A stretch of 64,000 bases of DNA from Pseudacidovorax intermedius (GCF_003350475.1 NZ_QQAV01000014.1:62001-126000), one strand, 5' to 3'; positions 38,255 through 48,073 are shown, counted from the first letter of the stretch. The notes: a model not told the origin generated them from the letters alone. Numbers and translations: made by a program.

Positions 38255-39505
38255 TCAACGGCCCGAGCCCAGGTCCATGATCAGGCGGCTGGCCATGTAC
38301 AGCCGGCGCGGAATCGCATCGATCTGCACGTACTCGGCCTTGTCGCTGTGGTAGTTGAAGCCGGGCAGGCCCAGGCTCTCGATCACCGGCTTGCCGGCCA
38401 GCGCGGCGTAGGCCGCATCGGTGCCGCCACCGGAACGCTCCTCGATCACCACGCTGCCGCCGGCCTCGCTGTAGTAGCCCACGGCCTTGTCGATCAGCGC
38501 CTTGCCCGCCTCGCCCGCGTTGAAGGCCGGCCGGCCCCGGGTGACCAGCACCTGCACCTCGGCATTGGGCAGCTTCTTCTTCTGCGCGCGGGCTTCCAGC
38601 TCCTTCATGGCCGCCTCGAAGTCCTCGTTGCGGGCATAGCGAACGTCGGCATTGAGCGTGGCGCTGTCGGGAATGATGTTGGACACGGCGCCCGCCTTGG
38701 CGATGGTCCAGTTGAAGCGCAGGCCGCGGGCCTTGTCGTCGATGTCCATGGTGCGCAGCACCAGATCGGACGCCTCCACCAGCGCATTGACACCCAGCTC
38801 GGGCGCAGCGCCCGCGTGCGAGGCCTTGCCCTTGATGTTGACCTGCACATAGGCGATGCCCGAGGTGCCCAGCGTAAAGCCTTCCTTGATGGCCGACGAG
38901 GGCTCGAAGGACAGCACGTAGTCGGCCTTGGCCGCCTCCTGCTGGATCACGTCGCGCGAGCCGAAGGAGCCTTTCTCTTCGTCGGTGTTGAACAGCACCG
39001 TGATGCTGCCGAAGTCCTGGAAACCGCGCGCCTTGAGCAGTTGCAGCGCATGCAGGATGACGGCGTTGCCGCCCTTGTCGTCGGCGATGCCGGGGCCATA
39101 GGCCTTGTCGCCCTCGATCTTGAAGGGCGACTTGGCCAGCGTGCCCTTGGGATACACGGTGTCCATGTGCGAGATGAGCAGCAACCGCTTGCCACCCTTG
39201 CCCTTGAGCGTGCCGACGATGTTGTCGCCCACCACCGGGCCGGCCGCCGCGCTGCGCGTCACCGTGAAGCCCAGGGCCTTGAGGCGCTCTTCCAGGTAGG
39301 CGCCGGCCACCGCCATGCCGTCGGCATTGCCGGTGCCGGTCTCGATGTTGACCAGCTTTTCCAGCGTCTGGACCACGGCCGGCTGCTCGGCCGTGGCGGC
39401 CTTGAGCAGCGCCTCGTCGCGGGCATGGGCCGGCGCGGCGGCGAGGAAAGAGGCAGCCAGCAGGCCGGCGAGCAGGGGACGGAGCTTGAAGGAAGAAGAA
39501 GTCAC
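38255..39505 (-). CDS. exported M20 peptidase (glutamate carboxypeptidase type)
   Basis: A 416-aa zinc peptidase with a Sec signal peptide (LRPLLAGLLAASFLAAAPAHA, cleavage near 28). M20 ligands: His and Asp in LLISHMDTVYPKG, bridging Asp in GPGIADDKGG, general-base Glu in NTDEEKGSFGSR, and EPSSAIKEG; the last His is in GFNYHSDKAEY. It resembles Pseudomonas CPG2, which removes C-terminal glutamate from folates. It probably cleaves amino-acid amides in the periplasm. The start is GTG; no strong ribosome site is visible. Confidence 0.9.
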   Translation of the reverse strand: MTSSSFKLRPLLAGLLAASFLAAAPAHARDEALLKAATAEQPAVVQTLEKLVNIETGTGNADGMAVAGAYLEERLKALGFTVTRSAAAGPVVGDNIVGTLKGKGGKRLLLISHMDTVYPKGTLAKSPFKIEGDKAYGPGIADDKGGNAVILHALQLLKARGFQDFGSITVLFNTDEEKGSFGSRDVIQQEAAKADYVLSFEPSSAIKEGFTLGTSGIAYVQVNIKGKASHAGAAPELGVNALVEASDLVLRTMDIDDKARGLRFNWTIAKAGAVSNIIPDSATLNADVRYARNEDFEAAMKELEARAQKKKLPNAEVQVLVTRGRPAFNAGEAGKALIDKAVGYYSEAGGSVVIEERSGGGTDAAYAALAGKPVIESLGLPGFNYHSDKAEYVQIDAIPRRLYMASRLIMDLGSGR

Positions 39506-39567
39506 GGGAAGTAGTCGTTCAAAAAGAAAAAGCAGAAGGTGAAGGCGGCACTGGGCCGCCCTTCATG

Positions 39568-40752
39568 TCACATCAATTCAATGGCGACCGCGGTGCCTTC
39601 ACCGCCGCCGATGCACAAAGTGGCCACACCACGCTTCTTGCCGCGCTGCTGCAGCGCATGGATCAGCGTGACCATGATGCGCGCGCCGCTGGCCCCGATG
39701 GGGTGACCCAGCGCGCAGGCGCCGCCGTGGACGTTGACGATGTCGTGCGACACGCCCAGATCGTGCATCAGCGCCATGGGCACCACGGCGAAGGCCTCGT
39801 TGACCTCCCACAGGTCCACGTCCTTGACCGACCAGCCGGTCTTGGCGAAGAGCTTCTGCACGGCCCCCACCGGTGCGGTGGAGAACCACTCGGGCTGCTG
39901 CGCATGCGTGGCATGGGCCACCAGGCGGGCGATGGGCTTTGCGCCGATCTTCTTTGCATGCGACTCCGTGCTCATCACCAGCGCAGCGGCGCCGTCGTTG
40001 ATGGACGAGCTGGAGGCGGCGGTGATGGTGCCGCCCTCCTTCTTGAAGGCAGGCTTGAGCGTGGGGATCTTGTCCAGCTTGACCTTGCCCGGGCCTTCAT
40101 CGAGCGCGACCACGGTCTCTCCGCCGCGACCCTTGACGGTGACCGGCGCAATCTCGGCCGTGAAGAGGCCGTCGCGGCTCGCATGCTGGGCGCGCTGCAC
40201 GCTGGCGATGGCGAAGGCGTCCTGCTGCTCGCGGGTGAAGTGGTACTTGGCGGCGCAGTCCTCGCCGAAGGTGCCCATGCTGCGGCCGGGCTGGTAGGCA
40301 TCTTCCAGGCCGTCGAGCATCATGTGGTCGAAGATGCGGTCGTGGCCCATGCGGTAGCCGCCGCGGCCCTTGAGCATCAGGTAGGGGGCGTTGGTCATGC
40401 TCTCCATGCCGCCGGCCACCATCACGTCGTGCGTGCCGGCCAGCAGCAGGTCGTGCGCCAGCATCGCGGACTTCATGGCCGAGCCGCACATCTTGCTGAG
40501 CGTGACCGCGCCCGCGCTGTCGGGCAGGCCGCCCTTGTAGGCCGCCTGGCGTGCGGGCGCCTGGCCCTGGCCGGCCATCAGGCAATTGCCGAACAGCACC
40601 TCGCCCACGGCATCGGGCGCGATGCCGGCGCGCTCGACGGCCGCCTTGATGGCGACGCCGCCCAGGTCATGGGCCGCGAGCGAGGCGAAATCGCCCTGGA
40701 AGGCGCCCATGGGCGTGCGGGCGGCGCCGAGGATGACGATGGAGTCGGACAT
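39568..40752 (-). CDS. acetyl-CoA C-acetyltransferase (thiolase II)
   Basis: A 394-aa degradative/biosynthetic thiolase (AtoB/PhaA type). Catalytic Cys in SKMCGSAMKSAM (about 90), the SSSSINDGAAALV region, His in GGACALGHPIGASGARI and the second Cys in ATLCIGGGEGTA are all in place. It condenses two acetyl-CoA or splits acetoacetyl-CoA. AAGGAG precedes the ATG at 40752. It follows aceK by 37 bases on the same strand. The aceK/carbonic anhydrase context suggests carbon-flow control around acetyl-CoA. Confidence 0.93.
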   Translation of the reverse strand: MSDSIVILGAARTPMGAFQGDFASLAAHDLGGVAIKAAVERAGIAPDAVGEVLFGNCLMAGQGQAPARQAAYKGGLPDSAGAVTLSKMCGSAMKSAMLAHDLLLAGTHDVMVAGGMESMTNAPYLMLKGRGGYRMGHDRIFDHMMLDGLEDAYQPGRSMGTFGEDCAAKYHFTREQQDAFAIASVQRAQHASRDGLFTAEIAPVTVKGRGGETVVALDEGPGKVKLDKIPTLKPAFKKEGGTITAASSSSINDGAAALVMSTESHAKKIGAKPIARLVAHATHAQQPEWFSTAPVGAVQKLFAKTGWSVKDVDLWEVNEAFAVVPMALMHDLGVSHDIVNVHGGACALGHPIGASGARIMVTLIHALQQRGKKRGVATLCIGGGEGTAVAIELM

Positions 40753-40789
40753 GGCGGAAGTCTCCTTGTGCAAGTGGGGGTGGAAAGGA

Positions 40790-42691
40790 TCAGGGCGTTG
40801 TGGCGGCGGCAGCGCGGGCATTCGATGCCGGAGCCGGATCTGCGTCGGCAGGCATTCCGGCGACGTCGTCGGCATCGCTCTCGCCGCGCTGGGCACGACT
40901 GAAGCGCCGCCGCTCGTCGTAGGGAAACACGTCCAGCATGTGGCCCGCCAGGATGCGTTCCTTGTGGCGCTGCCAGAAGGCGGCGTCGAGCAGGTCGGCA
41001 TGGTGCGCCATGAAGGCAGCGCGCACATGGTCGTTGGCCAGCAGGAAGGGCTCGAAGGTCTCGGGGAAGACGTCGCGCGGCCCCACGCTGTACCAGGGCT
41101 CGCCGCTGAGCTCGTCCTCCTCGCAGCGCGGCGGCGGCACACGGCGGAACTGGCAGTCGGTGAGGTATTCGATCTCGTCGTAGTCGTAGAACACCACCTT
41201 GCCGCCGCGCGTGAGGCCGAAGTTCTTCCACAGCATGTCGCCGGGAAAGATGTTGGCGGCCACCATGTCCTTGATGGCGTGGCCGTACTCGACCACCGCC
41301 TGCGTCAGCTGCTGCTGCGCCCGCTCGGCCGCGGCCGGCGACTCGGGCTGCGCGATCTGCTCGAGGCATTCGGCCAGCAGGATGTTCAGCGGGATCATGC
41401 GCCGCTCGATGTAGACATGCCTGATGACCAGTTCCATCTCGCCGTTGCCGTCGCGGTCGCCGATCTCGACCTGGCTGGGCGCGAAGCGTTGCAGCTCATC
41501 CACCAGTGCGGGCTCGAAACGGTCGAGCGGAAAGCCCACCTCGCTGTACTCGAGCGTGTCGGCCATGCGGCCCACGCGGTCGTGCTGTTTGACCAGCTGG
41601 TACTTGCGCTTGACCTGCTCGCGCGTGGTGTCCTTGGGCGGCGGGTAGAAGTCCTTGATGACCTTGAAGACGTACGGAAACGACGGCAGGTCGAACACCA
41701 GCATCACCATGCCGGGGATGCCCGGTGCGATGCGGAAGCGGTCGCTGCTGTAGTTCAGGTGCGAGAGGAAGTCGCGGTAGAACAGCGTCTTGCCCTGCTT
41801 GGCCAGGCCCAGCGCGCTGTAGAGCTCGGCGCGCGGCTTGTGCGGCATGAGGGCGCGCAGGAAGCGCACCCAGGCGCTGGGCACTTCCATGTCGACCATG
41901 AAGTAGGCCCGCGCGAAGGAGAACAGCATCTGCAGCTCGTCCTCGCCGAAGAGGGCGGCGTCGATCACCAGGCGCCCGTCCGCACCGTGCAGGATGGGCA
42001 GGGCGAAGGGCAGTTCGGTGAAGCCGTTGAGCACACGGCCCACCACGTAGGCGCCCTTGTTGCGGAAGAACAGCCCCGACAGCACCTGCAGCTGGAAGTT
42101 GGCCCGCAGTCGCACCGGCCCCAGCGCGCCCAGCACGGCCTGCGCCACCTGCTGCGCGTCCCCCGCCAGGTCGGCGAAGGGCACGATCAGGCCGAACCCG
42201 TTCACCAACTGCATCACGCTGCCGGCCAGCGAGCCGTCGCGCGGGTAGTAGGCGCGGTAGGTGGGCGCGCCCTGCGGCTCGATGTACTCGGTGCTGATGG
42301 CCGGCCGCACGAAGATGAAGTCGTTCTGGAAGTACGCCCGGTGCAGGATCTTGATGGTGACCGAGTTGAAGAAGCTCTCGGCCAGCTCGGGCTGGTGATG
42401 GTCCACCAGCAGGCCGATGTAGTGCAGCTTGACCTGTTGCCAGACGTCCATGGGCTGCGTGCCGGCGCGGAACTCCTTCTCCAGCCGGGCCACGGCCTCG
42501 GCCACGCGCAGGGCATAGAACTCGATGCGCTCGCGCTGGGCGCGCTGCTGGCCGGCCCAGTCGGCGGTCTCGAAGCGGTGCTTGGCGCGGGCCGACTCGG
42601 CGCGGAACAGCCGGTAATGCCGGTTGAAGCCGTCGATCAGCGCCTTGGCGATGCCGTAGGCGAGCGGCGAGTCCAGGCGCTGGGGAAACAT
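40790..42691 (-). CDS. aceK: isocitrate dehydrogenase kinase/phosphatase
   Basis: A 633-aa bifunctional enzyme that phosphorylates and dephosphorylates isocitrate dehydrogenase to steer carbon to the glyoxylate shunt. Seen: the regulatory N-terminus ([17 protein letters not shown]), [20 protein letters not shown] with the ATP-binding [13 protein letters not shown], and [16 protein letters not shown] with [20 protein letters not shown]. Somewhat longer than the E. coli enzyme (578 aa) because of a C-terminal low-complexity tail. The start at 42691 is preferred over open-frame extensions into carbonic anhydrase. No aceA or aceB is nearby. Confidence 0.94.
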   Translation of the reverse strand: MFPQRLDSPLAYGIAKALIDGFNRHYRLFRAESARAKHRFETADWAGQQRAQRERIEFYALRVAEAVARLEKEFRAGTQPMDVWQQVKLHYIGLLVDHHQPELAESFFNSVTIKILHRAYFQNDFIFVRPAISTEYIEPQGAPTYRAYYPRDGSLAGSVMQLVNGFGLIVPFADLAGDAQQVAQAVLGALGPVRLRANFQLQVLSGLFFRNKGAYVVGRVLNGFTELPFALPILHGADGRLVIDAALFGEDELQMLFSFARAYFMVDMEVPSAWVRFLRALMPHKPRAELYSALGLAKQGKTLFYRDFLSHLNYSSDRFRIAPGIPGMVMLVFDLPSFPYVFKVIKDFYPPPKDTTREQVKRKYQLVKQHDRVGRMADTLEYSEVGFPLDRFEPALVDELQRFAPSQVEIGDRDGNGEMELVIRHVYIERRMIPLNILLAECLEQIAQPESPAAAERAQQQLTQAVVEYGHAIKDMVAANIFPGDMLWKNFGLTRGGKVVFYDYDEIEYLTDCQFRRVPPPRCEEDELSGEPWYSVGPRDVFPETFEPFLLANDHVRAAFMAHHADLLDAAFWQRHKERILAGHMLDVFPYDERRRFSRAQRGESDADDVAGMPADADPAPASNARAAAATTP

Positions 42692-42725
42692 GACGGCCGC
42701 GCCCTTCCTGCCCCTGCGCCCGGCT

Positions 42726-43445
42726 TCACTGGCCCTGGATGACCGCCTGTGCGCGCGGCTGCGGCGTGGCAGCGGCGGGCGCACTCCACTTGGCACGGAT
42801 TCGCTGAACCGCCGCCTTGTAGATGCCGTCGAGCGGCTTGGCACCGTCGACGCTGATGCCCAGGTCCTGCAGCAGGCCATCGTGCACACCGAAGGCCCAG
42901 CCGTGGATGGTGACCTTCTGGCCGCGGCTCCAGGCGTCGACCATGACGGTGCTCACCGCCACGTTGACCACCTGCTCGGCCACATTGAGCTCGCACAGCG
43001 CGTCGTCGCGCACATCCTCGGGCAGGCTCTCCAGCATGACGTGATGGCGGTCGCGCACGTCCTGGATGTGGCGGATCCAGTTGTCGGCCAGCCCCACGCG
43101 GGTGCCCTTCATGGCCGCCTTGACGCCGGCACAGCCGTAGTGGCCGACCACCATGATGTGCTCCACCTTCAGCAGGTCGACCGCGAACTGGATGGTGGAC
43201 AGCGCGTTGAGGTCGGAATGGACCACCACGTTGGCCACGTTGCGGTGCACGAACACCTCGCCCGGCTCCAGGCCGGTGATCTGGTTCGCGGGCACGCGGC
43301 TGTCGGAGCAGCCGATCCACATGAACTTGGGCGTCTGCTGCTTCACCAGGCTGGTGAAGAAGCCGGGGCGGTCGCGCTCCATCTGGGCGGACCAGGCGCG
43401 GTTGTGGGCGAACAGTTCTTGGATCGGGTCGGTCATGTCGGGCAT
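42726..43445 (-). CDS. can: beta-class carbonic anhydrase
   Basis: A 239-aa zinc enzyme interconverting CO2 and bicarbonate. Zinc ligands Cys46 and Asp48-Arg50 dyad in IGCSDSRVP, and His102/Cys105 in [10 protein letters not shown]. Further family motifs: [13 protein letters not shown] and [12 protein letters not shown]. The C-terminus has an Ala/Pro/Gln tail. A downstream ATG (MTDPIQ) is a possible start. It is 34 bases upstream of aceK on the same strand. With DabAB elsewhere in the window it would help supply bicarbonate for carboxylations. Confidence 0.94.
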   Translation of the reverse strand: MPDMTDPIQELFAHNRAWSAQMERDRPGFFTSLVKQQTPKFMWIGCSDSRVPANQITGLEPGEVFVHRNVANVVVHSDLNALSTIQFAVDLLKVEHIMVVGHYGCAGVKAAMKGTRVGLADNWIRHIQDVRDRHHVMLESLPEDVRDDALCELNVAEQVVNVAVSTVMVDAWSRGQKVTIHGWAFGVHDGLLQDLGISVDGAKPLDGIYKAAVQRIRAKWSAPAAATPQPRAQAVIQGQ

Positions 43446-43469
43446 TGTGTCAGTGGGCGGCGCGTCGTC

Positions 43470-43874
43470 CTACGCGGTGGCCCTGGTGGCGGCCTTGCGC
43501 GCACGCGTCAGCGCGGCACGGCTGGCCGTCTCCTGCGCGCGCACCTCGGCCAGGTTGGCCTGCAGCTCGGCCATCTGCGCCTCCAGCCGCTCGCGGTGGG
43601 CGCCCAGTACCCGCAGAAAGGCTTCGAGCTGGGGGACGGTGTCGCGCGGGCTGTCGTACATGTCGAGCACGTCGCGCGCCTCGGTCAGGCTCAGGCCCAG
43701 GCGCTTGGCACGCAGCGTGAGCAGCAGCCGCGCCCGGTCGCGTGCGGTGTAGACGCGGTTGCGGCCCTGGCGCTCGGGCGCGAGCAGGCCCATGTCCTCG
43801 TAGAAGCGGATGGCCCGCGTCGTGAGGTCGAATTCCTTGGCCAGTTCGCCGATGGTGAAAGTGGTGTTGGACAT
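43470..43874 (-). CDS. MerR-family regulator (LiuR-like)
   Basis: A 134-aa MerR regulator: N-terminal HTH (FTIGELAKEFDLTTRAIRFY, then EDMGLLAPERQGRNRVYTAR) and a long C-terminal coiled coil (about 85-125). No metal-binding cysteines are present, which argues against CueR/ZntR and fits regulators such as LiuR that govern branched-chain acid or fatty acid genes. Divergent from the MBL-fold hydrolase gene; the intervening palindrome TTGACGT-AA-ACGTCAA is the likely operator. Confidence 0.85.
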   Translation of the reverse strand: MSNTTFTIGELAKEFDLTTRAIRFYEDMGLLAPERQGRNRVYTARDRARLLLTLRAKRLGLSLTEARDVLDMYDSPRDTVPQLEAFLRVLGAHRERLEAQMAELQANLAEVRAQETASRAALTRARKAATRATA

Positions 43875-43963
43875 GCGAGAGGGATCGCCGCGCCCGCCGA
43901 AGGGTCGCGCACCGGTGACAGCACCATCGGGCGGCGCTGCCTACAATGACCGCAACTCTTACG

Positions 43964-43979
43964 TTGACGTAAACGTCAA
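43964..43979. promoter_or_regulatory. MerR-type operator palindrome
   Basis: TTGACGT-AA-ACGTCAA is a perfect 7-2-7 inverted repeat in the divergent merR/hydrolase gap, next to a second ACGT-containing half site (TTACG, 43959-43963). It resembles the ACGT-centred sites reported for LiuR-type regulators. Confidence 0.65.
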
Positions 43980-44013
43980 TCCTAGCCGAGCCGGCTGCCC
44001 CCGGCAATGCCGC

Positions 44014-45102
44014 ATGAACCTCCTCGAACGCGAACTCCACTACCCCCTGGGCGACGCCCTGCCCGAGCCCGGCAAGACGATCGAGGTCGCGCCCGGCGTG
44101 CGCTGGATCCGCATGGGCCTGCCCTTCGCGCTGGACCACATCAACCTGTGGCTGCTGCGCGACTGCATCGACGGCCGCGAGGGCTGGAGCGTGGTGGACT
44201 GCTGCATCGCCCGCGACGAGGCGCGCCAGCAGTGGGAGCAGGTGTTCGAGACCGAACTGCAGGGCCTGCCCATCCTGCGCGTGATCGTCACCCACATGCA
44301 CCCGGATCACATCGGCCTGGCGCACTGGCTGTGCGAGCGCTGGAACGCGCCGCTGTGGATCAGCTCCACCGACTACCACGTGGCCCGCGTGCTCAGCACC
44401 GCCGGCGACACGCTGGCCGGCGGCGAGGCCGCCGCCGCCTTCTTCGCGTCGCATGGCATGAACGACGCCGAAGCGCTGGCGAAGCTGCGCGCGCGCACCA
44501 GCTACTACAGCAGCATGGTGCCTGCCGTGCCCGACCGCTTCGTGCGCATGATGGACGGCGATGTGGTCCGCATCGGCGACCATGACTGGCGTTGCATCGC
44601 CGGCTACGGCCACGCGCCCGAGCACATCTCGCTGTTCTGCGAATCGCTGGAGTGGCAGGACGAGGCCGGCCGCCATGCGGGCGTGCTGCTGGGCGGCGAC
44701 ATGATGCTGCCGCGCATCTCCACCAACGTGAGCGTGCATGCGGGCGAGCCCGAAGCCAATTCATTGCGCCTCTTCCTCGACAGCATCGAACGCTTCAACG
44801 CCCTGCCCGCCGAGACACTGGGCCTGCCGGCCCACGGCAAGCCCTTCCGCGGCATCCACCGCCGCGTGGAGCAGCTGCAGGAGCACCACCGCGACCGTCT
44901 GGCCGAACTGCAGGCCGCCTGCGCACAGAAGCCGCATACGGCGGCCGAGGCCCTGCCCATCCTGTTCAAGCGCGAACTCGATCTGCACCAGATGACCTTC
45001 GCCCTGGGCGAGACCATCGCCCACCTGCACTGCCTCTGGTTCGCCGGCCAGCTGCGGCGCGAGCTCGGCGAGGACGGCGTCTACCGCTTCCGCCTAGCCT
45101 GA
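44014..45102 (+). CDS. MBL-fold metallo-hydrolase
   Basis: A 362-aa zinc hydrolase. The lactamase_B signature THMHPDHIGLAHW (HxHxDH) lies near residue 96; GYGHAPEHISLF gives the next His, LLGGDMMLPRIS the bridging Asp and GLPAHGKPFRG the last His. The C-terminal helix bundle (about 290-362) resembles that of glyoxalase-II/CoA-thioesterase-like MBL proteins. Start chosen at 44014 (MNLLERELHY), with the MerR operator just upstream. A thioesterase role linked to the acyl-CoA genes is plausible but unproven. Confidence 0.85.
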   Translation: MNLLERELHYPLGDALPEPGKTIEVAPGVRWIRMGLPFALDHINLWLLRDCIDGREGWSVVDCCIARDEARQQWEQVFETELQGLPILRVIVTHMHPDHIGLAHWLCERWNAPLWISSTDYHVARVLSTAGDTLAGGEAAAAFFASHGMNDAEALAKLRARTSYYSSMVPAVPDRFVRMMDGDVVRIGDHDWRCIAGYGHAPEHISLFCESLEWQDEAGRHAGVLLGGDMMLPRISTNVSVHAGEPEANSLRLFLDSIERFNALPAETLGLPAHGKPFRGIHRRVEQLQEHHRDRLAELQAACAQKPHTAAEALPILFKRELDLHQMTFALGETIAHLHCLWFAGQLRRELGEDGVYRFRLA

Positions 45103-45138
45103 AGGCCGGGGGTCGAGGGAGCCCCCTAAACTGCCTCG

Positions 45139-46518
45139 ATGACCGACGACCTGCAACGGCTGCGCGCGGGCGAGATGGCTGGCGCGCGCCGGCTGCGCAT
45201 CGCGGCCGATCTCGACACCTTCCCCCGCGAGATCTTCGACCTGGCCGACACGCTGGAGGTGCTGGACCTCTCCGGCAACTGCCTGAACACGCTGCCCGAC
45301 GACCTGCACCGGCTGCACCGGCTGCGCGTCTTCTTCGCCTCGTCCAACCGCTTCACCGAACTGCCGGCCGCGCTGGGCCGCTGCCCGCAGCTGGAGATGG
45401 TGGGCTTCAAGGCCAACCGCATCGCCCATGTGCCCGCCGAGGCGTTGCCCACGCGGTTGCGCTGGCTGATCCTGACCGACAACGACCTCGTCGAACTGCC
45501 TGCCGACCTGGGCCGGCGCCCGCGGCTGCAGAAGTTGATGCTCGCCGGCAACCGGCTCGCGGCCCTGCCCGACCTGCGACAGTGCCAGGCGCTGGAACTG
45601 CTGCGCCTCGCTGCCAACCGCTTCGAGGCGCTGCCGGGCTGGCTGGCCGAGCTGCCGGCCCTGTCGTGGCTGGCCGTGGGCGGCAACGCATTCAATGCGG
45701 CAGTCGAGGACGCGGCACGCCATGGCCTCGCCTCGGACGCCATCGACTGGTCGGCGGTGCAGGTAGGCGAGTTGCTCGGCGAGGGCGCCTCGGGCCGCAT
45801 CCATGCCGGCATGCTGGGCGAAGGCGCGTCGGCGCAGGCCGTGGCGGTCAAGCTCTTCAAGGGCGAGGTCACCAGCGACGGTTGGCCACTGACCGAGATG
45901 GCGGCCAGCCTGGCGGCGGGCACGCATCCCCGGCTCATTCCGGTGCTCGGGCGGCTGCAAGGTCATCCCGAGGGTACGCAAGGCCTGGTGATGTCACGCA
46001 TCTCGCGGCACTACCGCACGCTGGCCGGCCCGCCCAGCTTCGACAGCTGCACCCGCGACGTGTACCCGGCCGACCTGCGCATCCCCCCCGACGTCGCCCT
46101 GCGCATCGCGGCCGACGTGGCCTCGGCGCTGGCCCACCTGCATGCGCGGGGCCTGGTGCATGGCGATCTGTATGCCCACAACCTGCTGTGGCGCCCCGAC
46201 GCGCCCGCCGGTGAAGCGACCGCGCTGCTCGGCGATTTCGGCGCTGCGGCGTTCGCGCCAGACGGTGAGATGGGTGAAGCTCTTCGGCGCATGGACGTGC
46301 GTGCCTTCGGCGTCCTGCTGTCCGAACTGGTGGCGCACGCAGAGTGTCTAGGCGAGCAAGACCGCGCTGGAGCCGAGGCGGCCCGGGCGTACGCGCAGGC
46401 GTGCATGCACGCAGATGCCGCTCGACGACCCACCGCAGCGGACCTTGCCGCTGCCACGGCCCGCTGGGCGGCGATCAGCCCGGCTGCAGTTGATACAGCC
46501 AGGTTTCCGTCAACGTGA
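45139..46518 (+). CDS. leucine-rich-repeat protein kinase
   Basis: A 459-aa protein. Residues about 25-190 hold seven LRRs (for example LEVLDLSGNCLNTLPDDL, LRWLILTDNDLVELPADL, LELLRLAANRFEALPGWL). Residues about 215-450 are a Ser/Thr/Tyr-like kinase: glycine loop LLGEGASGRIHAG, lysine in VAVKLFKGE, catalytic loop LVHGDLYAHNLLW (HGD in place of HRD), metal-binding DFG in LLGDFGAAAF. No signal peptide or TM, so cytoplasmic. Its 3' end overlaps the convergent opgD gene by 44 bases. Targets unknown. The LRR-first order is reversed relative to plant receptors and recalls stand-alone bacterial LRR kinases. Confidence 0.88.
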   Translation: MTDDLQRLRAGEMAGARRLRIAADLDTFPREIFDLADTLEVLDLSGNCLNTLPDDLHRLHRLRVFFASSNRFTELPAALGRCPQLEMVGFKANRIAHVPAEALPTRLRWLILTDNDLVELPADLGRRPRLQKLMLAGNRLAALPDLRQCQALELLRLAANRFEALPGWLAELPALSWLAVGGNAFNAAVEDAARHGLASDAIDWSAVQVGELLGEGASGRIHAGMLGEGASAQAVAVKLFKGEVTSDGWPLTEMAASLAAGTHPRLIPVLGRLQGHPEGTQGLVMSRISRHYRTLAGPPSFDSCTRDVYPADLRIPPDVALRIAADVASALAHLHARGLVHGDLYAHNLLWRPDAPAGEATALLGDFGAAAFAPDGEMGEALRRMDVRAFGVLLSELVAHAECLGEQDRAGAEAARAYAQACMHADAARRPTAADLAAATARWAAISPAAVDTARFPST

Positions 46519-48073
46519 CCCCGCCGTTGCGCAGGTAGAGGCGCATGTCCACCGGCTCGTTGTTGCCGGCCGCGGGCGTGAAGTCGAACTGCGCACGCCA
46601 GTGGCCGGGCACGCCGTTGGGCACGGCCTCGGTGAAGACGTACGAGAAGCTGCCGCTCGATGCCGTGAGCACGGCCTCGGGCTTGACGCCGAAGGCAATG
46701 TCCTTGAGCGTGCCGCCGACGAACTCGACCATGAACTTGCGCACCCCCTGCGGACGCGGCTGCCCCGGCTGGCCGCCGCGGCCGATGCGCGTGGCCACGC
46801 AGCGCGCCAGCGGGCCGGGGAATGGCTCATCGGCCTGCCAGTACAGGCGGTAGCGCAGGCTGTAGCTGCTGCCCTTGGTGGCGGGCGCGGCCGGTACCCA
46901 GAAGGCGACGATGTTGTCGTGGATCTCGTCGTCGGTCGGGATCTCGATCAACTGCACCGACCCGTCGCCCCAGTCGCCCAGCGGCTCCACCCACAGGCTC
47001 GGACGCTTGTCGTACATCACGCCGTCCTGGTAGTGGTCGAAGGCGCGGTCGCGCTGCAGCAGGCCGAAGCCCTTGGGCGCGCGGTCGTTGAACTGCGAGG
47101 CGCGGGTGACGGCCGGGTTGTTGAGCGGGCGCCAGATGCGCTCGCCGCCACCCGTCCACAGCGCGAGGCCGTCGGAGTCGTGCACCTCGGGCCGCCAGTC
47201 GATGCCGCGGGCGCCCAGCGTCTCCGAATACCAGTACATCGAGGTCAGCGGCACCAGGCCCAGGCGGCCCACGTCGCGGCGCAGGAAGAGGCGCTGCTCG
47301 ATGTCCATGATCACCGCCGCCTTGCGCTGCATGACGAAGCGGAAGGCGCCGGTGACGCTCGGGCCTTCGAGCAATGCATAGACGACCACCGTGGCGTCGT
47401 CCTTCGGCGGCTCGAACCAGAAGCGGGTGAAGTTGGGGAATTCCTCCGGCCGGTCTGGCAGCGCCACATCCAGCGCGATGCCGCGGGCCGACAGGCCATA
47501 CTGATAGAGCTCGCCGATGGCGCGGAAGTAGGAGGCGCCCAGGAAGGCGACCCAGTCGTTCTTGCGCCAGTCCAGCTTGGTCTGGTCGCCCAGGCGGCTT
47601 TCCTGGAAGCGGAAACCGGCGAAGCCCGCACCGTCGGGCAGTTGCCTGGCCGGGCTGTCGGCCGGCATGTTGAAATAGGCGCTGTCGTAGACGATCTCGC
47701 GCGAGAACACGTCGCCGCCCGCGTTCTCCAGCACATGCATGTGCACCGGCACCTGGAAGAAACGGCCCAGGTGGAAGAAGGTGACCGGAAAGGCGCCGGG
47801 ACCGTCCTTGAACAGCGCGTAGTCGGTGTCGAAGCGGATCTTGCCGTGGGCGTCGTAGTCGATGCGCTCCAGCACGTCCTTCGGCAGGCGGTTCTCCTGT
47901 GCATAGGGCCGGCCGGCCAGGGCCTGGGCGTCGGCCACGAGACCGTCCCACGAGAAGGGCCGCGGCTGGCTCAGCTGCAGGGCCTTGGCGTTCTGTGCGG
48001 AGGCGGGCCGGCCCAGAAGACCCAGGGCGAAGGCGGCGGCGCCGGAAGAGACGAAGGAGCGTCGGTCGAGCAT
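46475..48073 (-). CDS. opgD: glucan biosynthesis protein D (osmoregulated periplasmic glucans)
   Basis: A 532-aa MdoG/OpgD-family periplasmic protein. Twin-arginine signal at the start (LDRRSFVSSGAAAFALGLLG, cleavage after ASA near 26), which favours OpgD over the Sec-exported OpgG. Family features: YAQENRLPKDVLERIDYDAH, EYVDSAY-like EIVYDSAYFNMP, LTSMYWYSETLGARGIDWRP, and WVEPLGDWGDGSVQLIEIPT. It shapes the backbone of osmoregulated periplasmic glucans. Start 48073 (MLDRRSF). A cognate opgH is not in the window. Confidence 0.92.
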   Translation of the reverse strand: MLDRRSFVSSGAAAFALGLLGRPASAQNAKALQLSQPRPFSWDGLVADAQALAGRPYAQENRLPKDVLERIDYDAHGKIRFDTDYALFKDGPGAFPVTFFHLGRFFQVPVHMHVLENAGGDVFSREIVYDSAYFNMPADSPARQLPDGAGFAGFRFQESRLGDQTKLDWRKNDWVAFLGASYFRAIGELYQYGLSARGIALDVALPDRPEEFPNFTRFWFEPPKDDATVVVYALLEGPSVTGAFRFVMQRKAAVIMDIEQRLFLRRDVGRLGLVPLTSMYWYSETLGARGIDWRPEVHDSDGLALWTGGGERIWRPLNNPAVTRASQFNDRAPKGFGLLQRDRAFDHYQDGVMYDKRPSLWVEPLGDWGDGSVQLIEIPTDDEIHDNIVAFWVPAAPATKGSSYSLRYRLYWQADEPFPGPLARCVATRIGRGGQPGQPRPQGVRKFMVEFVGGTLKDIAFGVKPEAVLTASSGSFSYVFTEAVPNGVPGHWRAQFDFTPAAGNNEPVDMRLYLRNGGVTLTETWLYQLQPG

